Part shown: piece by piece, positions 9,769-18,483 of the stretch
How positions within the stretch are numbered: the stretch's first letter is position 1
Layout of the letters: each line of letters begins with the position of its first letter
From: Fontivita pretiosa
GTDB taxonomy: Bacteria > Planctomycetota > Phycisphaerae > Tepidisphaerales > Tepidisphaeraceae
Direction of reading: 5' to 3'
NCBI RefSeq assembly: GCF_050410795.1
Contig: NZ_CP191258.1
Span: 2,542,001 to 2,606,000, forward strand
DNA length: 64,000 bases
Made by a program: the position numbers and the translations under genes
Notes under the pieces: model-generated
The model's database searches: none
What the model was told of the DNA's origin: nothing
Seen by the model: only the letters and a program-made list of their open reading frames with translations

Positions 9769-9896
9769 AGTCAGAAGGATGAAGGATGAATCAAAGGCAG
9801 AGGGATGAGGGCAGAGGGCAGAATAGGGGCCTGCCTTCTTCTGCCCTCTGCCTTCTGCCCTCCGCTTCATCCTTCTGCCTTCATCCTTCGTGTTCG
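9769..9896. repeat. Purine-rich imperfect inverted repeat (GAAGGATGAAGGCAGAGGG type)
   Basis: Left arm 9769-9831 is built of GAAGGATGA and GGCAGAGGG units; the right arm 9838-9896 is its imperfect reverse complement. The centre is AGGGGCCT-like. It separates the anti-sigma gene from the MFS gene and supplies the last codons and stop of the anti-sigma gene. It could fold into a very long hairpin and end transcription. Short ORFs encoded by such repeats (HPSSFIL-like peptides) are, in my recollection, common in planctomycete annotations. Confidence 0.7.
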
Positions 9897-12533
9897 CGCA
9901 GCCAACCTCCATCCGCCCCAAATCAGCAGTGCCCACGGCCCCACCAGACACAACCCGATCACGATGAGCTGAAGACTCCACAGCAGCCCCTTGACGCTCG
10001 TGGCCAGCCCTTCGCGGATGGATTGCCAGAATCCGCGCTCCGCCGGCACGATCGATTCGCCGCTGCCGATCGTCAGGTTCAGCCTCGCCCGCGCCAACGG
10101 GCCGTCGGGAACCTGGGCGTTGCGGCTCGACTCGGCGGTGCGAACCCGGCCGCTCTTTCTGGCAACATCGACCAGTTGATCCGCCTTGCCCAGCGGCACC
10201 TCGACCGAGAGGCGCGCCACGGTCCTGCCGCCGCCGTCCTGCGAAATGCTCGATTCCAGCACTCGACCGCCCGTCGCGCCGATCGCGCTGTTGATGCTCT
10301 GCACCGCCGACTCCACGTCCGATGTCTGCACCGACATCGACCGCGTCTCCCGCGGCGGGACCTGGCTGGCCGGGATGATCGACACCGCAAACGCCTGCTT
10401 GGCCGTCGTCACGTTCTGCGTGTCGGGGTTCTCCGTGACGTTGAGCACAAGCACCTGCCCCGCCGCGCGAACGTCGTTCAGCACCGCATCCGCATCGGCG
10501 GCCTTGACCTCGAACTGGATCGATCCCCTGGCCTGGGTCGCATCCTGCCGGCTGAGGTTGCTGCTCAGAACGCGCCCGTCCGCATCGCGCACGCGCTTCA
10601 GGATCGCGCGGTAAACCGCTTCGACGTCCTCGCCTGCAAGGTTCAGGTTGGACGTCAGCCGCGGCGCGACGTTCGCCAGGTTGTACATCGAGATGATGAT
10701 CCGCGTTGGCGCCTGCTCGATGTGCGCCGGCGCGCGCCCCGCGGCCGCCGCCTGCGGCCTGGCATTCTCCGTCGTCACCTGCTTGCGCTGGATGTCCAGC
10801 CGCGCGATCTTGCCGAGCTGGCGCAGACGATCGAGGACGGCCCCGGCATTTTCGCCCGGCACTTCCGCGACGATCTTCGCCGCGAGCTGCCCCGCCTCCA
10901 GTTGTTTCAGCTCGCTCTCGATGACCCGACCTTTCGCTTCGTCGATGCTCTTGATCGCCTGCGTGCGCGCCGTCTCGACATCGTCGGTCTCCACGCCGGT
11001 GTTGATCTCCTCGGTGATCGACGCCGACGCGGGGGTCTTGATGTCCTTCTCGTACGCCGTGATCGTCAGCGTCGCCATCGACACCAGGTTGTTGTAGTAG
11101 TTGAGCTGGCCCTGGATCTGCTCGATCTTCGTTCGCCAGTTGCCCAGCTCCTTCTCGGCCTCGAGCAGTTCCTTCACCTTTCCCTGCGCGGTGCGGATCA
11201 TCTCCAGCAGGCGTTCTTCCATGGCCCGGGCGGCGCGGAGCTCGCTTTCCAGGTCGGTGTACTGCTTGCTGATGTCTTTGGAGCCAAGGCGCTGGCTCTT
11301 CAGCTCGCCCAGTGCGCGAAGCTTGAGCACGAGCGTGTCGAGGCGACTGGGGGGAACCCGCACGGTCACGCTGCCGCGAACCTTGCCGTTGGGCAGCTTG
11401 TCCGAATCCGCCGCCGCGATGAACCCGCCCTCTTCCTCGGTGATCTTCGAGATCTGCGTAAAGGCCGAATCGAAGCTCTCGACCTCGAATTCCATGACGC
11501 CTTCGCGGATGACTTTGCGGGCTTCGACATAGCTGGTCGAAGGCGGTGGCGTCCCGCGCTGAGCCGGCGCCTCCTGCCCCGGCTGCCCCGATTGCGGTTT
11601 AGCGCCCGCATCCTCCTTCGTCGGCGCCTCCGGTGCCGGCGCCGCCATGGCGAAGTCCGACGGTTTAAAGCGCGTCTCGGGCATCGCCTCATTGCCATAC
11701 AGAGTCCCATTCACGCCGAATCTGGCACCGCTGATGTCTTCCCCGTCGATGTCGCGGCTCTTGCCGGCACTTTCCCCCGCACCAACGCGCTTGTCGCCGG
11801 CATCGGATATCGATTCACGCAGCTCGCCAGGTTTGGCGCGCAGCGACGTAGCATCATCGTACGGCAGCAGCACGGCGTCGTTCCCGTCGTAGTTCTGCTT
11901 GTACGTTTGATCTCCGGCGCCGACTGCCGGCTCACTCGGCGGCCGGCTGTTGACTTGCTTCTTACCGACAAACGGATTCGACTGGAACCCGACGTGCCCG
12001 TCGCCGTGAAGAACATTCTGTCCTTTCCCGTCGCGACTGCTCCTGTAGAGCGACGGAGACTGCGCATACTCCGCAGTCTCACTTGTGTATTGCACAATTG
12101 CCTGCCCGATTTGACGGAGTTTCGCCGCAGACATCATTCGGGTTACCGAGCCACTAGACCAATCCGGCAACCGCCCCGTCTCCAGATACTCCGACCCCAC
12201 AAATCCCGTCCCGCCCAGGAGCAGCACGGCGGCGGCGGCGACGGCGGCCTTGCGGATCGCGGGATGGATCCAGTACCGCCGCTTGGGCAGCTTGAACCGC
12301 AGGCGCGCCAGCAGGCGATCCTCGAAGTCGGCGGCGGGGGCGGCGTCGGCGAACAGCGCCGTCATCCGCCGCTCGATTTCCGTCGCGCGGCGCAATTGCC
12401 CGGCACAGGCGACGCACGCCGCCGCGTGCGACTCCAGCCGCGCCCGCTCGCCCGCCTCCAGCCCCCCCGCAAGGTACGCCGCCATCTGCTCGGCGAACCA
12501 GGCGTGCTCGGATTCATCGTTGGTCGTACTCAT
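9867..12533 (-). CDS. Anti-sigma factor fused to pseudopilin-like and DUF4349 domains
   Basis: An 888-residue membrane protein. Residues 1-60 hold a zinc-binding anti-sigma domain with His36-Cys40-Cys43 (HAAACVAC); a membrane helix lies near 94-113. Residues 135-192 resemble the end of DUF1559/H-X9-DG pseudopilins (LRQIGQAI, NVLHGDGHVGF, SNPFVG). A DUF4349 domain follows from about 330 (VREGVMEFEVESF onward) with a coiled-coil core (ELRAARAMEERLLEMI), then further repeats of similar beta-alpha folds, and a C-terminal membrane helix (LIVIGLCLVGPWALLIWGG). It lies downstream of the ECF sigma gene with a 123-nt gap and probably holds that sigma factor at the membrane until a signal comes. Which layer senses the signal is unknown. 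Start is ATG 12533. Confidence 0.85.
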   Translation of the reverse strand: MSTTNDESEHAWFAEQMAAYLAGGLEAGERARLESHAAACVACAGQLRRATEIERRMTALFADAAPAADFEDRLLARLRFKLPKRRYWIHPAIRKAAVAAAAVLLLGGTGFVGSEYLETGRLPDWSSGSVTRMMSAAKLRQIGQAIVQYTSETAEYAQSPSLYRSSRDGKGQNVLHGDGHVGFQSNPFVGKKQVNSRPPSEPAVGAGDQTYKQNYDGNDAVLLPYDDATSLRAKPGELRESISDAGDKRVGAGESAGKSRDIDGEDISGARFGVNGTLYGNEAMPETRFKPSDFAMAAPAPEAPTKEDAGAKPQSGQPGQEAPAQRGTPPPSTSYVEARKVIREGVMEFEVESFDSAFTQISKITEEEGGFIAAADSDKLPNGKVRGSVTVRVPPSRLDTLVLKLRALGELKSQRLGSKDISKQYTDLESELRAARAMEERLLEMIRTAQGKVKELLEAEKELGNWRTKIEQIQGQLNYYNNLVSMATLTITAYEKDIKTPASASITEEINTGVETDDVETARTQAIKSIDEAKGRVIESELKQLEAGQLAAKIVAEVPGENAGAVLDRLRQLGKIARLDIQRKQVTTENARPQAAAAGRAPAHIEQAPTRIIISMYNLANVAPRLTSNLNLAGEDVEAVYRAILKRVRDADGRVLSSNLSRQDATQARGSIQFEVKAADADAVLNDVRAAGQVLVLNVTENPDTQNVTTAKQAFAVSIIPASQVPPRETRSMSVQTSDVESAVQSINSAIGATGGRVLESSISQDGGGRTVARLSVEVPLGKADQLVDVARKSGRVRTAESSRNAQVPDGPLARARLNLTIGSGESIVPAERGFWQSIREGLATSVKGLLWSLQLIVIGLCLVGPWALLIWGGWRLAARTRRMKAEG

Positions 12534-12556
12534 ATCGTTCTCGCAACGTCATCCGT

Positions 12557-12652
12557 GTCACGGGCGTCCCGCCCGTGCAAAAGCCCCCGGACACCGGCAC
12601 ACCGCATCTCCAGCAATCTGCCAGCAAACTGCGCGGGCCAGACGCCCGTGAC
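12557..12652. repeat. Intergenic palindromic repeat with CACGGGCG core
   Basis: GTCACGGGCGTC at 12557-12568 is matched by its exact reverse complement at 12641-12652. An internal hairpin CACGGGCG-TCC-CGCCCGTG lies at 12558-12576. It fills the gap between sigma and anti-sigma genes. Related cores occur at 14991-15013 and, degenerate, near 58170-58193. Confidence 0.6.
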
Positions 12653-12656
12653 GCCT

Positions 12657-13238
12657 TTACGTCTTCTCTTCCCGATCCAGCTTCTCGCGCAGAAGCTTCA
12701 GCCCGCGGCTCAGCAGCCCGCGAAGCGAGCCGTTGCTGATCGCAAGCTGCCGGGCGATGGTTTGGTAATCCGCCCCGCCCAGATATCGCAGCGTCAGCAC
12801 ATCCCGATATTCCTGCGGCAGGCTGCGCAGCACCGCCAGCATCCGCTGGCGCTGCTCCTGGCGTTCGGCCTGCTGCGCGGGGATTTGGTTTGCATCCGCC
12901 ACGGCGTCGAGCGCCTCGCCCCGCATCGTCGCTCCGGTTTGCCTGCGTTTCTTGCGTGCTTCGCGCCTGGACCAGTCGAGCACGACGCTATGCGCGATCG
13001 AGCCGAGCCACGGGCGGAAGCTGTTGGCGTCGGCCAAAGACCCCAGTCGCTTCCACGCCAGCAGGTAGGTTTCCTGCACGAGGTCTTCGGCCCGGTGGGC
13101 GTCGCCGGTTTCCAGGTAGATCCGCGCCAACAGCCCGCGAGCGGTGCGGCGGACAAGCTGCTCGAACGCCGAGCGGTCGCCGCCGTCGCGGCTGCGGATC
13201 ACCAGCAGCGCCTCGTCTGCGTTGTCGCCGTTATTCAT
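12657..13238 (-). CDS. ECF-type RNA polymerase sigma factor
   Basis: A 193-residue protein with sigma region 2 (RAEDLVQETYLLAWKRL, then FRPWLGSIAHSVVLDWSRR) and region 4 (LPQEYRDVLTLRYLGGADYQTIARQLAISNGS, a helix-turn-helix). There is no sigma region 1 or 3, as in extracytoplasmic-function sigma factors. The neighbouring anti-sigma gene strongly suggests a membrane-signalling pair. The linker between regions is rich in Arg and Gln. ATG 13238 is preceded by TATAAC about 20 nt upstream. The target regulon is unknown; autoregulation would be usual. Confidence 0.95.
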   Translation of the reverse strand: MNNGDNADEALLVIRSRDGGDRSAFEQLVRRTARGLLARIYLETGDAHRAEDLVQETYLLAWKRLGSLADANSFRPWLGSIAHSVVLDWSRREARKKRRQTGATMRGEALDAVADANQIPAQQAERQEQRQRMLAVLRSLPQEYRDVLTLRYLGGADYQTIARQLAISNGSLRGLLSRGLKLLREKLDREEKT

Positions 13239-13360
13239 CGCCTGTATCGCCCGCCGTTGTTATAGACGACATTCCGGTCGATCCGGCGCGCGTTTATTTC
13301 AAGCGATGCGGAGAAAGTGCCAAAACCCAAAAACGTGCCCGGCCAGCCCCCATCGCGCCC

Positions 13361-14842
13361 TTACGGAAACCACACCACCCGCCGGTCCGGGTAGCACTCG
13401 ATCGTCCGCCGATTCAGCTCCTGGCCCATGTCGCGGGCGAAGATGACCCTTGCCGAATCCAGATCGGCGCTGTTGTAGACGATCTCGGCGACGGCGGGCT
13501 GCTCGGGCAACCGTCGCACGATCACCAGCACCTTGCCGGGAATCTGTTCCAACTCGCGCAGGAACTGGGCCCGCGCCAAACCGATCGGGTCGCGCATCTG
13601 CCAGGTGTGCCAGATCGCCCAGCGCGTGGCCAGCACCGCGTGCACCACCACGATCGCCAGCACGATCGCCCGCCCCGCGCGCCTGCCCGGCCAGCGCAAC
13701 ATCACTGCGCTCCATCGCAGCCCCACGACGATCAGCGCGTAGAACAACCCCACCGCCGGCGCCATGTACTGGATCCTCAGCCACGGCGTGCTACAGAAGT
13801 GGACCAGAACCAGTCCCGCGCATCCGATCACCGCCCACCGCGCTGCGCGATTGCGTCTGGCCAGCGCAACGCCCACCAACAGCGGCAGGATCAGCACCCC
13901 CGGCCGAAGGTAATCCGACAGCACGCGCAGCTTCTGGCCAAGCCCGGGAATGAGCCACCCCGAATGCAGGATTCGCTGGTATTCAGCCAGCTCGTCTTCG
14001 GCGTAGAAGCGGCGGAGGATCTCGTGACGATACTGCGGCGGCGGGCGCGGACTCTGCCAGTAGAATAGCGGCGCGACCATGTACTGCCGGGCGTGGGCGG
14101 CATAGGGCAGCAGCAGCGGATCGCCGGTCACACGCCAGTTGTAGTAGCCCATCCAGATCGCCGTGGGCATCAGAACCGCCAGCATCGCGGGCAGCGATCG
14201 CTTGAGCATCGCAGTGAATCTGCCGCGGCGGATCAGCTCGACGCTCACGATCATTGCGAGGATGACGGTGAGGATCGCTCCCTCGAACGGGCGGGAGTTG
14301 GCCAGGATCGCGATGCCAGCGCCCGCCAGCGCGCCGCGGGCGGGTGTTGGGCGGCGGGCGAGTCGCGCCGCGGCTCCTGCGAGGATTGCTCCGCCCAGCA
14401 GCGCCACCCCGCCGCCCCAGTACGTCTGCGACCAATGGTAGATCGTCGGGGATGTGGCGCACAGCAATCCGCCCAGCACCGCCCAGCGAATCGGCACGAA
14501 CGCCGCCAGCAGCCAGCTTACGGCCGCGCACCCGGCGGCCAGCGAAAGCCAGGCGCCGAGGATCGGATGCCAGATGAGCTGACCCATCGCCAGGGCGATG
14601 CCCTGTCCGGGCGGGAACTTCGCGGCGTAGGTTGGCTGCTGGAGAACGTGAAACGTTTCCAACGCCTCCCAGCATCGGCTGGGCGGGTTGCTCAGCCGGC
14701 CGCGGGCGAAGGTGTCGGCTTGAAGCAGGTATGCGAACTCATCGTGGATGACCGGCTCGGGGCGAAAGCCCAGCAGCGTCGGGATCGCGAAGAGGATCAA
14801 CGAGATCACCGCCACAAGCGGCAGTGCCGCGTTGCGCATCAT
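13361..14842 (-). CDS. Polytopic membrane glycosyltransferase (GT39/ArnT-like)
   Basis: A 493-residue protein with about ten membrane helices. The first loop has EPVIHDEFAYLLQADTFA, containing the acidic DEFAY motif typical of GT39/GT83-like transferases acting with lipid-linked sugars. YHWSQTYWGGG and the hydrophobic runs fit the family. The start is set at the ATG pair 14842/14839; an upstream in-frame extension runs through a palindromic repeat and is unlikely. A separate gene follows on the same strand upstream (Tricorn), 182 nt away. Acceptor unknown. It resembles the products at 6636 and 38421 in topology but not closely in sequence. Confidence 0.75.
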   Translation of the reverse strand: MMRNAALPLVAVISLILFAIPTLLGFRPEPVIHDEFAYLLQADTFARGRLSNPPSRCWEALETFHVLQQPTYAAKFPPGQGIALAMGQLIWHPILGAWLSLAAGCAAVSWLLAAFVPIRWAVLGGLLCATSPTIYHWSQTYWGGGVALLGGAILAGAAARLARRPTPARGALAGAGIAILANSRPFEGAILTVILAMIVSVELIRRGRFTAMLKRSLPAMLAVLMPTAIWMGYYNWRVTGDPLLLPYAAHARQYMVAPLFYWQSPRPPPQYRHEILRRFYAEDELAEYQRILHSGWLIPGLGQKLRVLSDYLRPGVLILPLLVGVALARRNRAARWAVIGCAGLVLVHFCSTPWLRIQYMAPAVGLFYALIVVGLRWSAVMLRWPGRRAGRAIVLAIVVVHAVLATRWAIWHTWQMRDPIGLARAQFLRELEQIPGKVLVIVRRLPEQPAVAEIVYNSADLDSARVIFARDMGQELNRRTIECYPDRRVVWFP

Positions 14843-14990
14843 CCGCGCGCCACCGCGTTCGCTGCGCCTTGGGTGCAAGCGCTGGCCCATTCCGCCCTCT
14901 GAGCTCATGTCCGTCGATGCGGGCAAGCCCTGTCCGGGAATTGGAGCGACAGATTTGCAGCCTGTGTCATCAGCGTCTCGAACCACTCTC

Positions 14991-15013
14991 ACCGGCGGGA
15001 CGCCCGTGCCACA
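14991..15013. repeat. Dispersed GC palindrome (GGCGGGACGCCCGTG core)
   Basis: ACCGGCGGGACGCCCGTGCC just downstream of the Tricorn gene shares its core with the repeat at 12557-12652. In this gap (14843-15024) nothing else coding is visible. Confidence 0.45.
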
Positions 15014-15024
15014 GCAGCACCGTT

Positions 15025-18000
15025 CTACTGCACGCGCTTCATCAAATCCTCCACCGCCGCTTTGAGCTGGTTATCCACGCCACTGGTTTCGTCTTCCGGA
15101 GTCTGTGGCACAAGGATGTCGGGCACGGCGCCATTGCGCTCCATGTTTGTGCCATCGGGCAGGAACCACCCGCGGAACGGCACGCGAACCACCGTGCCAT
15201 CGATCAACGTCGTGCTGCTGGTGCTGATTACCCCGCCGGCCGTGCGCTGCCCCACCAGCGTGCCGCGCTTCAGCGTCTTGAACGCGTGGCTGATGATCTC
15301 TGCATTGCTGAAACTCCGCTCGTTGCAGAGCATGTTGATCGGGCCGGTGTAGCGCTGGATGAACAGCCGATCCTGCGGATAGCCGCTGGTGATCTTCGGG
15401 TCCAGCCCGCGGGGGACGGTGTAGGCGTGCCGTGGGTACATGATCGATGCCAGCAGCCGATCGGTCGTCCATCCGCCGCCGTTGTTGCGGACGTCGATGA
15501 TCAGCCCCTGCTTGCCGTGAGCGGCGGCGTAAAGGTCGCGCTCGAACACGTCCAGCGACTCCTGGTTCATCCCGCGGATGTGGATGTAGCCGATCTTCCC
15601 GCCGGACCACTCCTCCACCTGCCGGGCGGTCTTCAGCCGCCAGTCCTGATACACAAGCTCGGCCAGCCGCTCGTAGGAAATCGGCGTGATCAGCGCGACC
15701 AGCTCGGCGCCGCGGCGCTGGAACGAGATCACGACCTCCCGATCGGTCTTGCCGGCCAGCTTCAGCTCCAGCGTGTCATCCGGCTCGAACGGCTCGAAGT
15801 CGATGGCGGTGATGACGTCGCCGACCATCAGCTTCGTGGCGGCACGATCGGCGGGCGAATCGGGCAGGATCGACGTGACCCTGAAACCGTTTTCGACCCG
15901 CTGCGTCGCGACGCCGAGCCGCCCGAACGGACGCGCCTGCGGGTTTGGCTCATCCGGCGAGTTGATCCCCAGGTGCGAGCCGTTCAGCTCCCCCAGCAAC
16001 TTGGCGGCGACGTGGTCGAACTCGTCGGCCGTCCGCGCCGCCCTGGCCAGCTCGTGATACTTCCTGGTGATCGCCCCCCAGTCCAGCCCGTTCATCTTCG
16101 GGTCGTAGTAGCGCGCCCCCAGGATTCGCGCCGCCTCCAGAAACTTCTGGCTCGACTGTGCCGCAAGATCGATGCGGATCTTGTCGGCAATGTCGATGAA
16201 CTCGGCCGGGCCGTCGGGAGTCTTGATGTACCCGCCGCGACCGGAATCGACGAACACGAGCTGATCGCCAGCGAGCGAAAGGTGCTGTACGTTGACCGGG
16301 GCAGCGATGCGCTTGGGCTCCGATCCGTCGCGATCGTATGCCCAGGTGGCGCGGGTGGCGCCGAGCTGCGCGACGAAGTAGAACTTGTCGCCGGCGGGTG
16401 AAAGCTCCAGCTCGGATTCGTTGCCCGAGAAGCTGGTTACGCGACGGAGTCGCAGATAGGCATCGTCCAGATCGAGCTTCGCCGCCGGTTGGGTCGAAGG
16501 CTGCGTTGAAGGCTGAGTCGCCGGCTCCGTGCTGGGCGCTGTCGCGGGCGCGGTGGTTGGCTCAGTCGCCGGCGCGGTGGTTGGTTCGGTCGTCGGTTTT
16601 GTCGAGGGTTGCGTGGCGGGCTGGCTGGCAGGTGACGGCGGCTTGCGCTTCTTCGCATTCGCCGCCGCGTCCTTGTAGTACTGATCCAGCTCCGGCGGCG
16701 TGAGAGCCTCCATCTCCTTGTCCAGCCAGACCATCCAGATGTCAAACTCCTCGTTCACACGTTCGGACAGAAACGCCAGGAGCTTGCCATCCGCGCTCCA
16801 CCGCGGGGCGTAATCGTTGTCGGGGTGGCGCGTGACGTTCACCGCTGGCGATGAGCCGTCGGCGGGCACAATCCAGATGTCGGAGTTGAAGTTCTCGTCC
16901 TCGGTGACATAGGCGATGTATCGAGCGTCAGGACTCCACCGCCACTCGAGCTGAGCGCTCCAGTTTTCCAGGATCGGTCGCACTTCACTCGTGGCCAGGT
17001 CCATGACCAGCAGGTTTCCCACGCCGCGACGGAACGCCAGGTATTTGCCGTCCGGCGACGGCGAAGGATCCGTGTCGCCCAGATCACTGGTGATGAGCAG
17101 CTGCGTCTCGAAGGTGACGGCATCGGCCCAGCGGGCCGGATCGTTCGTTGGTTGAGTGGCAGGTTCGGTCGCGGGGTTCGTCGAGGCCGGTTGCTGGGCG
17201 CGCTCGTACTGCTTTTTCGCTTCCGCGCGGGTCAGCCTGACGGTCGCTTCGTGGATCGCATCCACGCCCGATTCGTCTGTCGAGTAATACAGTTTGGTCC
17301 CGTCGGCCGACCAGGCGATGTCGCGCTCGCGGGCGGCGGTGGCGGTCACCCGCCGCGTCGGACTGTTCTTCTCCACCGCGCGCACGTAAAGCTCCCCGTA
17401 CGATACGAACGCCATCGTCTTGCCATCCGGGCTGAGCTGCGCTTTGCTGACGCTGCGGCTGATGTCTTTGGGGAGGATGCGGTCGGATTCGTCCTCGTTG
17501 CCGCGAATCGTCAACGCCACCGGCTCGGCGCCATCACGCGTCAGATCCAGCGTGTACAGCTTGTCCCAGCGCGCCAGCACAAGCGTGCTGCCATCGGCCG
17601 ACACGTCGAACTCCTCGACGTCGATGTCGGTGAAGCTCGTGATCCGCCTGGCCTGCTCCTGGCGATCGCCGAGCTTCAGACGGTAGAGGTTGACGGTGTT
17701 CAGCTCGCGATCGGAGGCGTAGACGATCTGGTCGTTGTCGATCCAGCGTGCCCGCCCGTCGTTTCCCGCCCAGTTCGTCAGTCGCGTAAACGATTTGTTT
17801 CCGCGATCAAAGATCCACACGTCGCGCGTGTCCGGCCCGCGGTTGTGCCGGCGGGTCCAGGGCGCGCCGCCACGGTTGAACAGCACTTTGCTGCCGTCGG
17901 GACTGACGATTGGAAACAGGCCATACGCATCGTGCACTCGCCGCGGCTCGCCGCCTTGCAGCGACACCATGAATGGCCGGGGCGAGGGATAGACTTCAGG

Positions 18001-18396
18001 CTCCAGTCGCGCCGAAAACGTCACCACCTGGTTGCCCTGCTCGTCGGTCCCGAACGCCGCCAGTCCCATCGGCCGATCCAGCTCGATGAGCTGTCTCAGT
18101 CCGGTTCCGTCGGCGTTCATCACATGCAGGTTGAGCGTGCCGCTTCGAGTCGAGGCGAAGGCGATCAGCTTGCCGTCGCGGCTCCAGGCCGATTGAAGAT
18201 CATCCTGTGGATGGCTGGTCAGCCGGATCGCGTCGCCGCCCTTCGATGCGACCTTCCACAGGTCTCCGCGCCACGAGAAGACGATCTGCGAGCCATCCGG
18301 GCTGATTGAGGGATATCGGGGCAGATCGACGTTTGCTTCCGCGGCAACCAACCAGCAGGCCGACAGCCACATCGCGATGATGAACGGGCGGATCAT
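15025..18396 (-). CDS. Exported Tricorn-like S41 protease
   Basis: A 1123-residue protein with a signal peptide (MIRPFIIAMWLSACWLVAAEA). Two beta-propeller blocks of TolB/WD40-like repeats follow (many SPDGxxxxF/W blades, residues about 25-580 and 650-720), then a helical part, a PDZ domain (about 820-900, GRLGVATQ) and a C-terminal S41 protease domain. The catalytic Ser is probably in NERSFSNAE near residue 1027, with RNNGGGWTTD and RTAGG typical of the fold. Archaeal Tricorn is cytosolic; this copy is exported. A Thr-Pro-Ala-rich linker (about 585-640) lies between the propellers. It probably degrades oligopeptides in the periplasm. TTGGCG-N17-TACCAT ends 8 nt before the ATG. Confidence 0.92.
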   Translation of the reverse strand: MIRPFIIAMWLSACWLVAAEANVDLPRYPSISPDGSQIVFSWRGDLWKVASKGGDAIRLTSHPQDDLQSAWSRDGKLIAFASTRSGTLNLHVMNADGTGLRQLIELDRPMGLAAFGTDEQGNQVVTFSARLEPEVYPSPRPFMVSLQGGEPRRVHDAYGLFPIVSPDGSKVLFNRGGAPWTRRHNRGPDTRDVWIFDRGNKSFTRLTNWAGNDGRARWIDNDQIVYASDRELNTVNLYRLKLGDRQEQARRITSFTDIDVEEFDVSADGSTLVLARWDKLYTLDLTRDGAEPVALTIRGNEDESDRILPKDISRSVSKAQLSPDGKTMAFVSYGELYVRAVEKNSPTRRVTATAARERDIAWSADGTKLYYSTDESGVDAIHEATVRLTRAEAKKQYERAQQPASTNPATEPATQPTNDPARWADAVTFETQLLITSDLGDTDPSPSPDGKYLAFRRGVGNLLVMDLATSEVRPILENWSAQLEWRWSPDARYIAYVTEDENFNSDIWIVPADGSSPAVNVTRHPDNDYAPRWSADGKLLAFLSERVNEEFDIWMVWLDKEMEALTPPELDQYYKDAAANAKKRKPPSPASQPATQPSTKPTTEPTTAPATEPTTAPATAPSTEPATQPSTQPSTQPAAKLDLDDAYLRLRRVTSFSGNESELELSPAGDKFYFVAQLGATRATWAYDRDGSEPKRIAAPVNVQHLSLAGDQLVFVDSGRGGYIKTPDGPAEFIDIADKIRIDLAAQSSQKFLEAARILGARYYDPKMNGLDWGAITRKYHELARAARTADEFDHVAAKLLGELNGSHLGINSPDEPNPQARPFGRLGVATQRVENGFRVTSILPDSPADRAATKLMVGDVITAIDFEPFEPDDTLELKLAGKTDREVVISFQRRGAELVALITPISYERLAELVYQDWRLKTARQVEEWSGGKIGYIHIRGMNQESLDVFERDLYAAAHGKQGLIIDVRNNGGGWTTDRLLASIMYPRHAYTVPRGLDPKITSGYPQDRLFIQRYTGPINMLCNERSFSNAEIISHAFKTLKRGTLVGQRTAGGVISTSSTTLIDGTVVRVPFRGWFLPDGTNMERNGAVPDILVPQTPEDETSGVDNQLKAAVEDLMKRVQ

Positions 18397-18404
18397 GTCG
18401 GCGA

Positions 18405-18433
18405 ATGGTAGACCCGCGACATCGGCACGCCAA
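18405..18433 (-). promoter_or_regulatory. Promoter of Tricorn gene, leaderless
   Basis: On the minus strand TTGGCG (18433-18428), a 17-nt spacer and TACCAT (18410-18405) precede the ATG at 18396 by 8 nt. Both boxes match the sigma-70 consensus in four of six positions. Confidence 0.5.
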
Positions 18434-18483
18434 GACGCCTGCTCCGCCCCGCCGCGCCGGCCAGACTTGCGTGCCTGCCGTAT

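Noticed and set aside
9786..13265. 1159-codon plus-strand frame opposite the anti-sigma and sigma genes
   Set aside because: It is a shadow made by GC bias; the minus strand has clear domain matches throughout.
16480..16640. Thr-Pro-rich stretch in the Tricorn gene as a CRISPR or satellite array
   Set aside because: Units are short and irregular, have no spacers, and are translated in frame as a linker.
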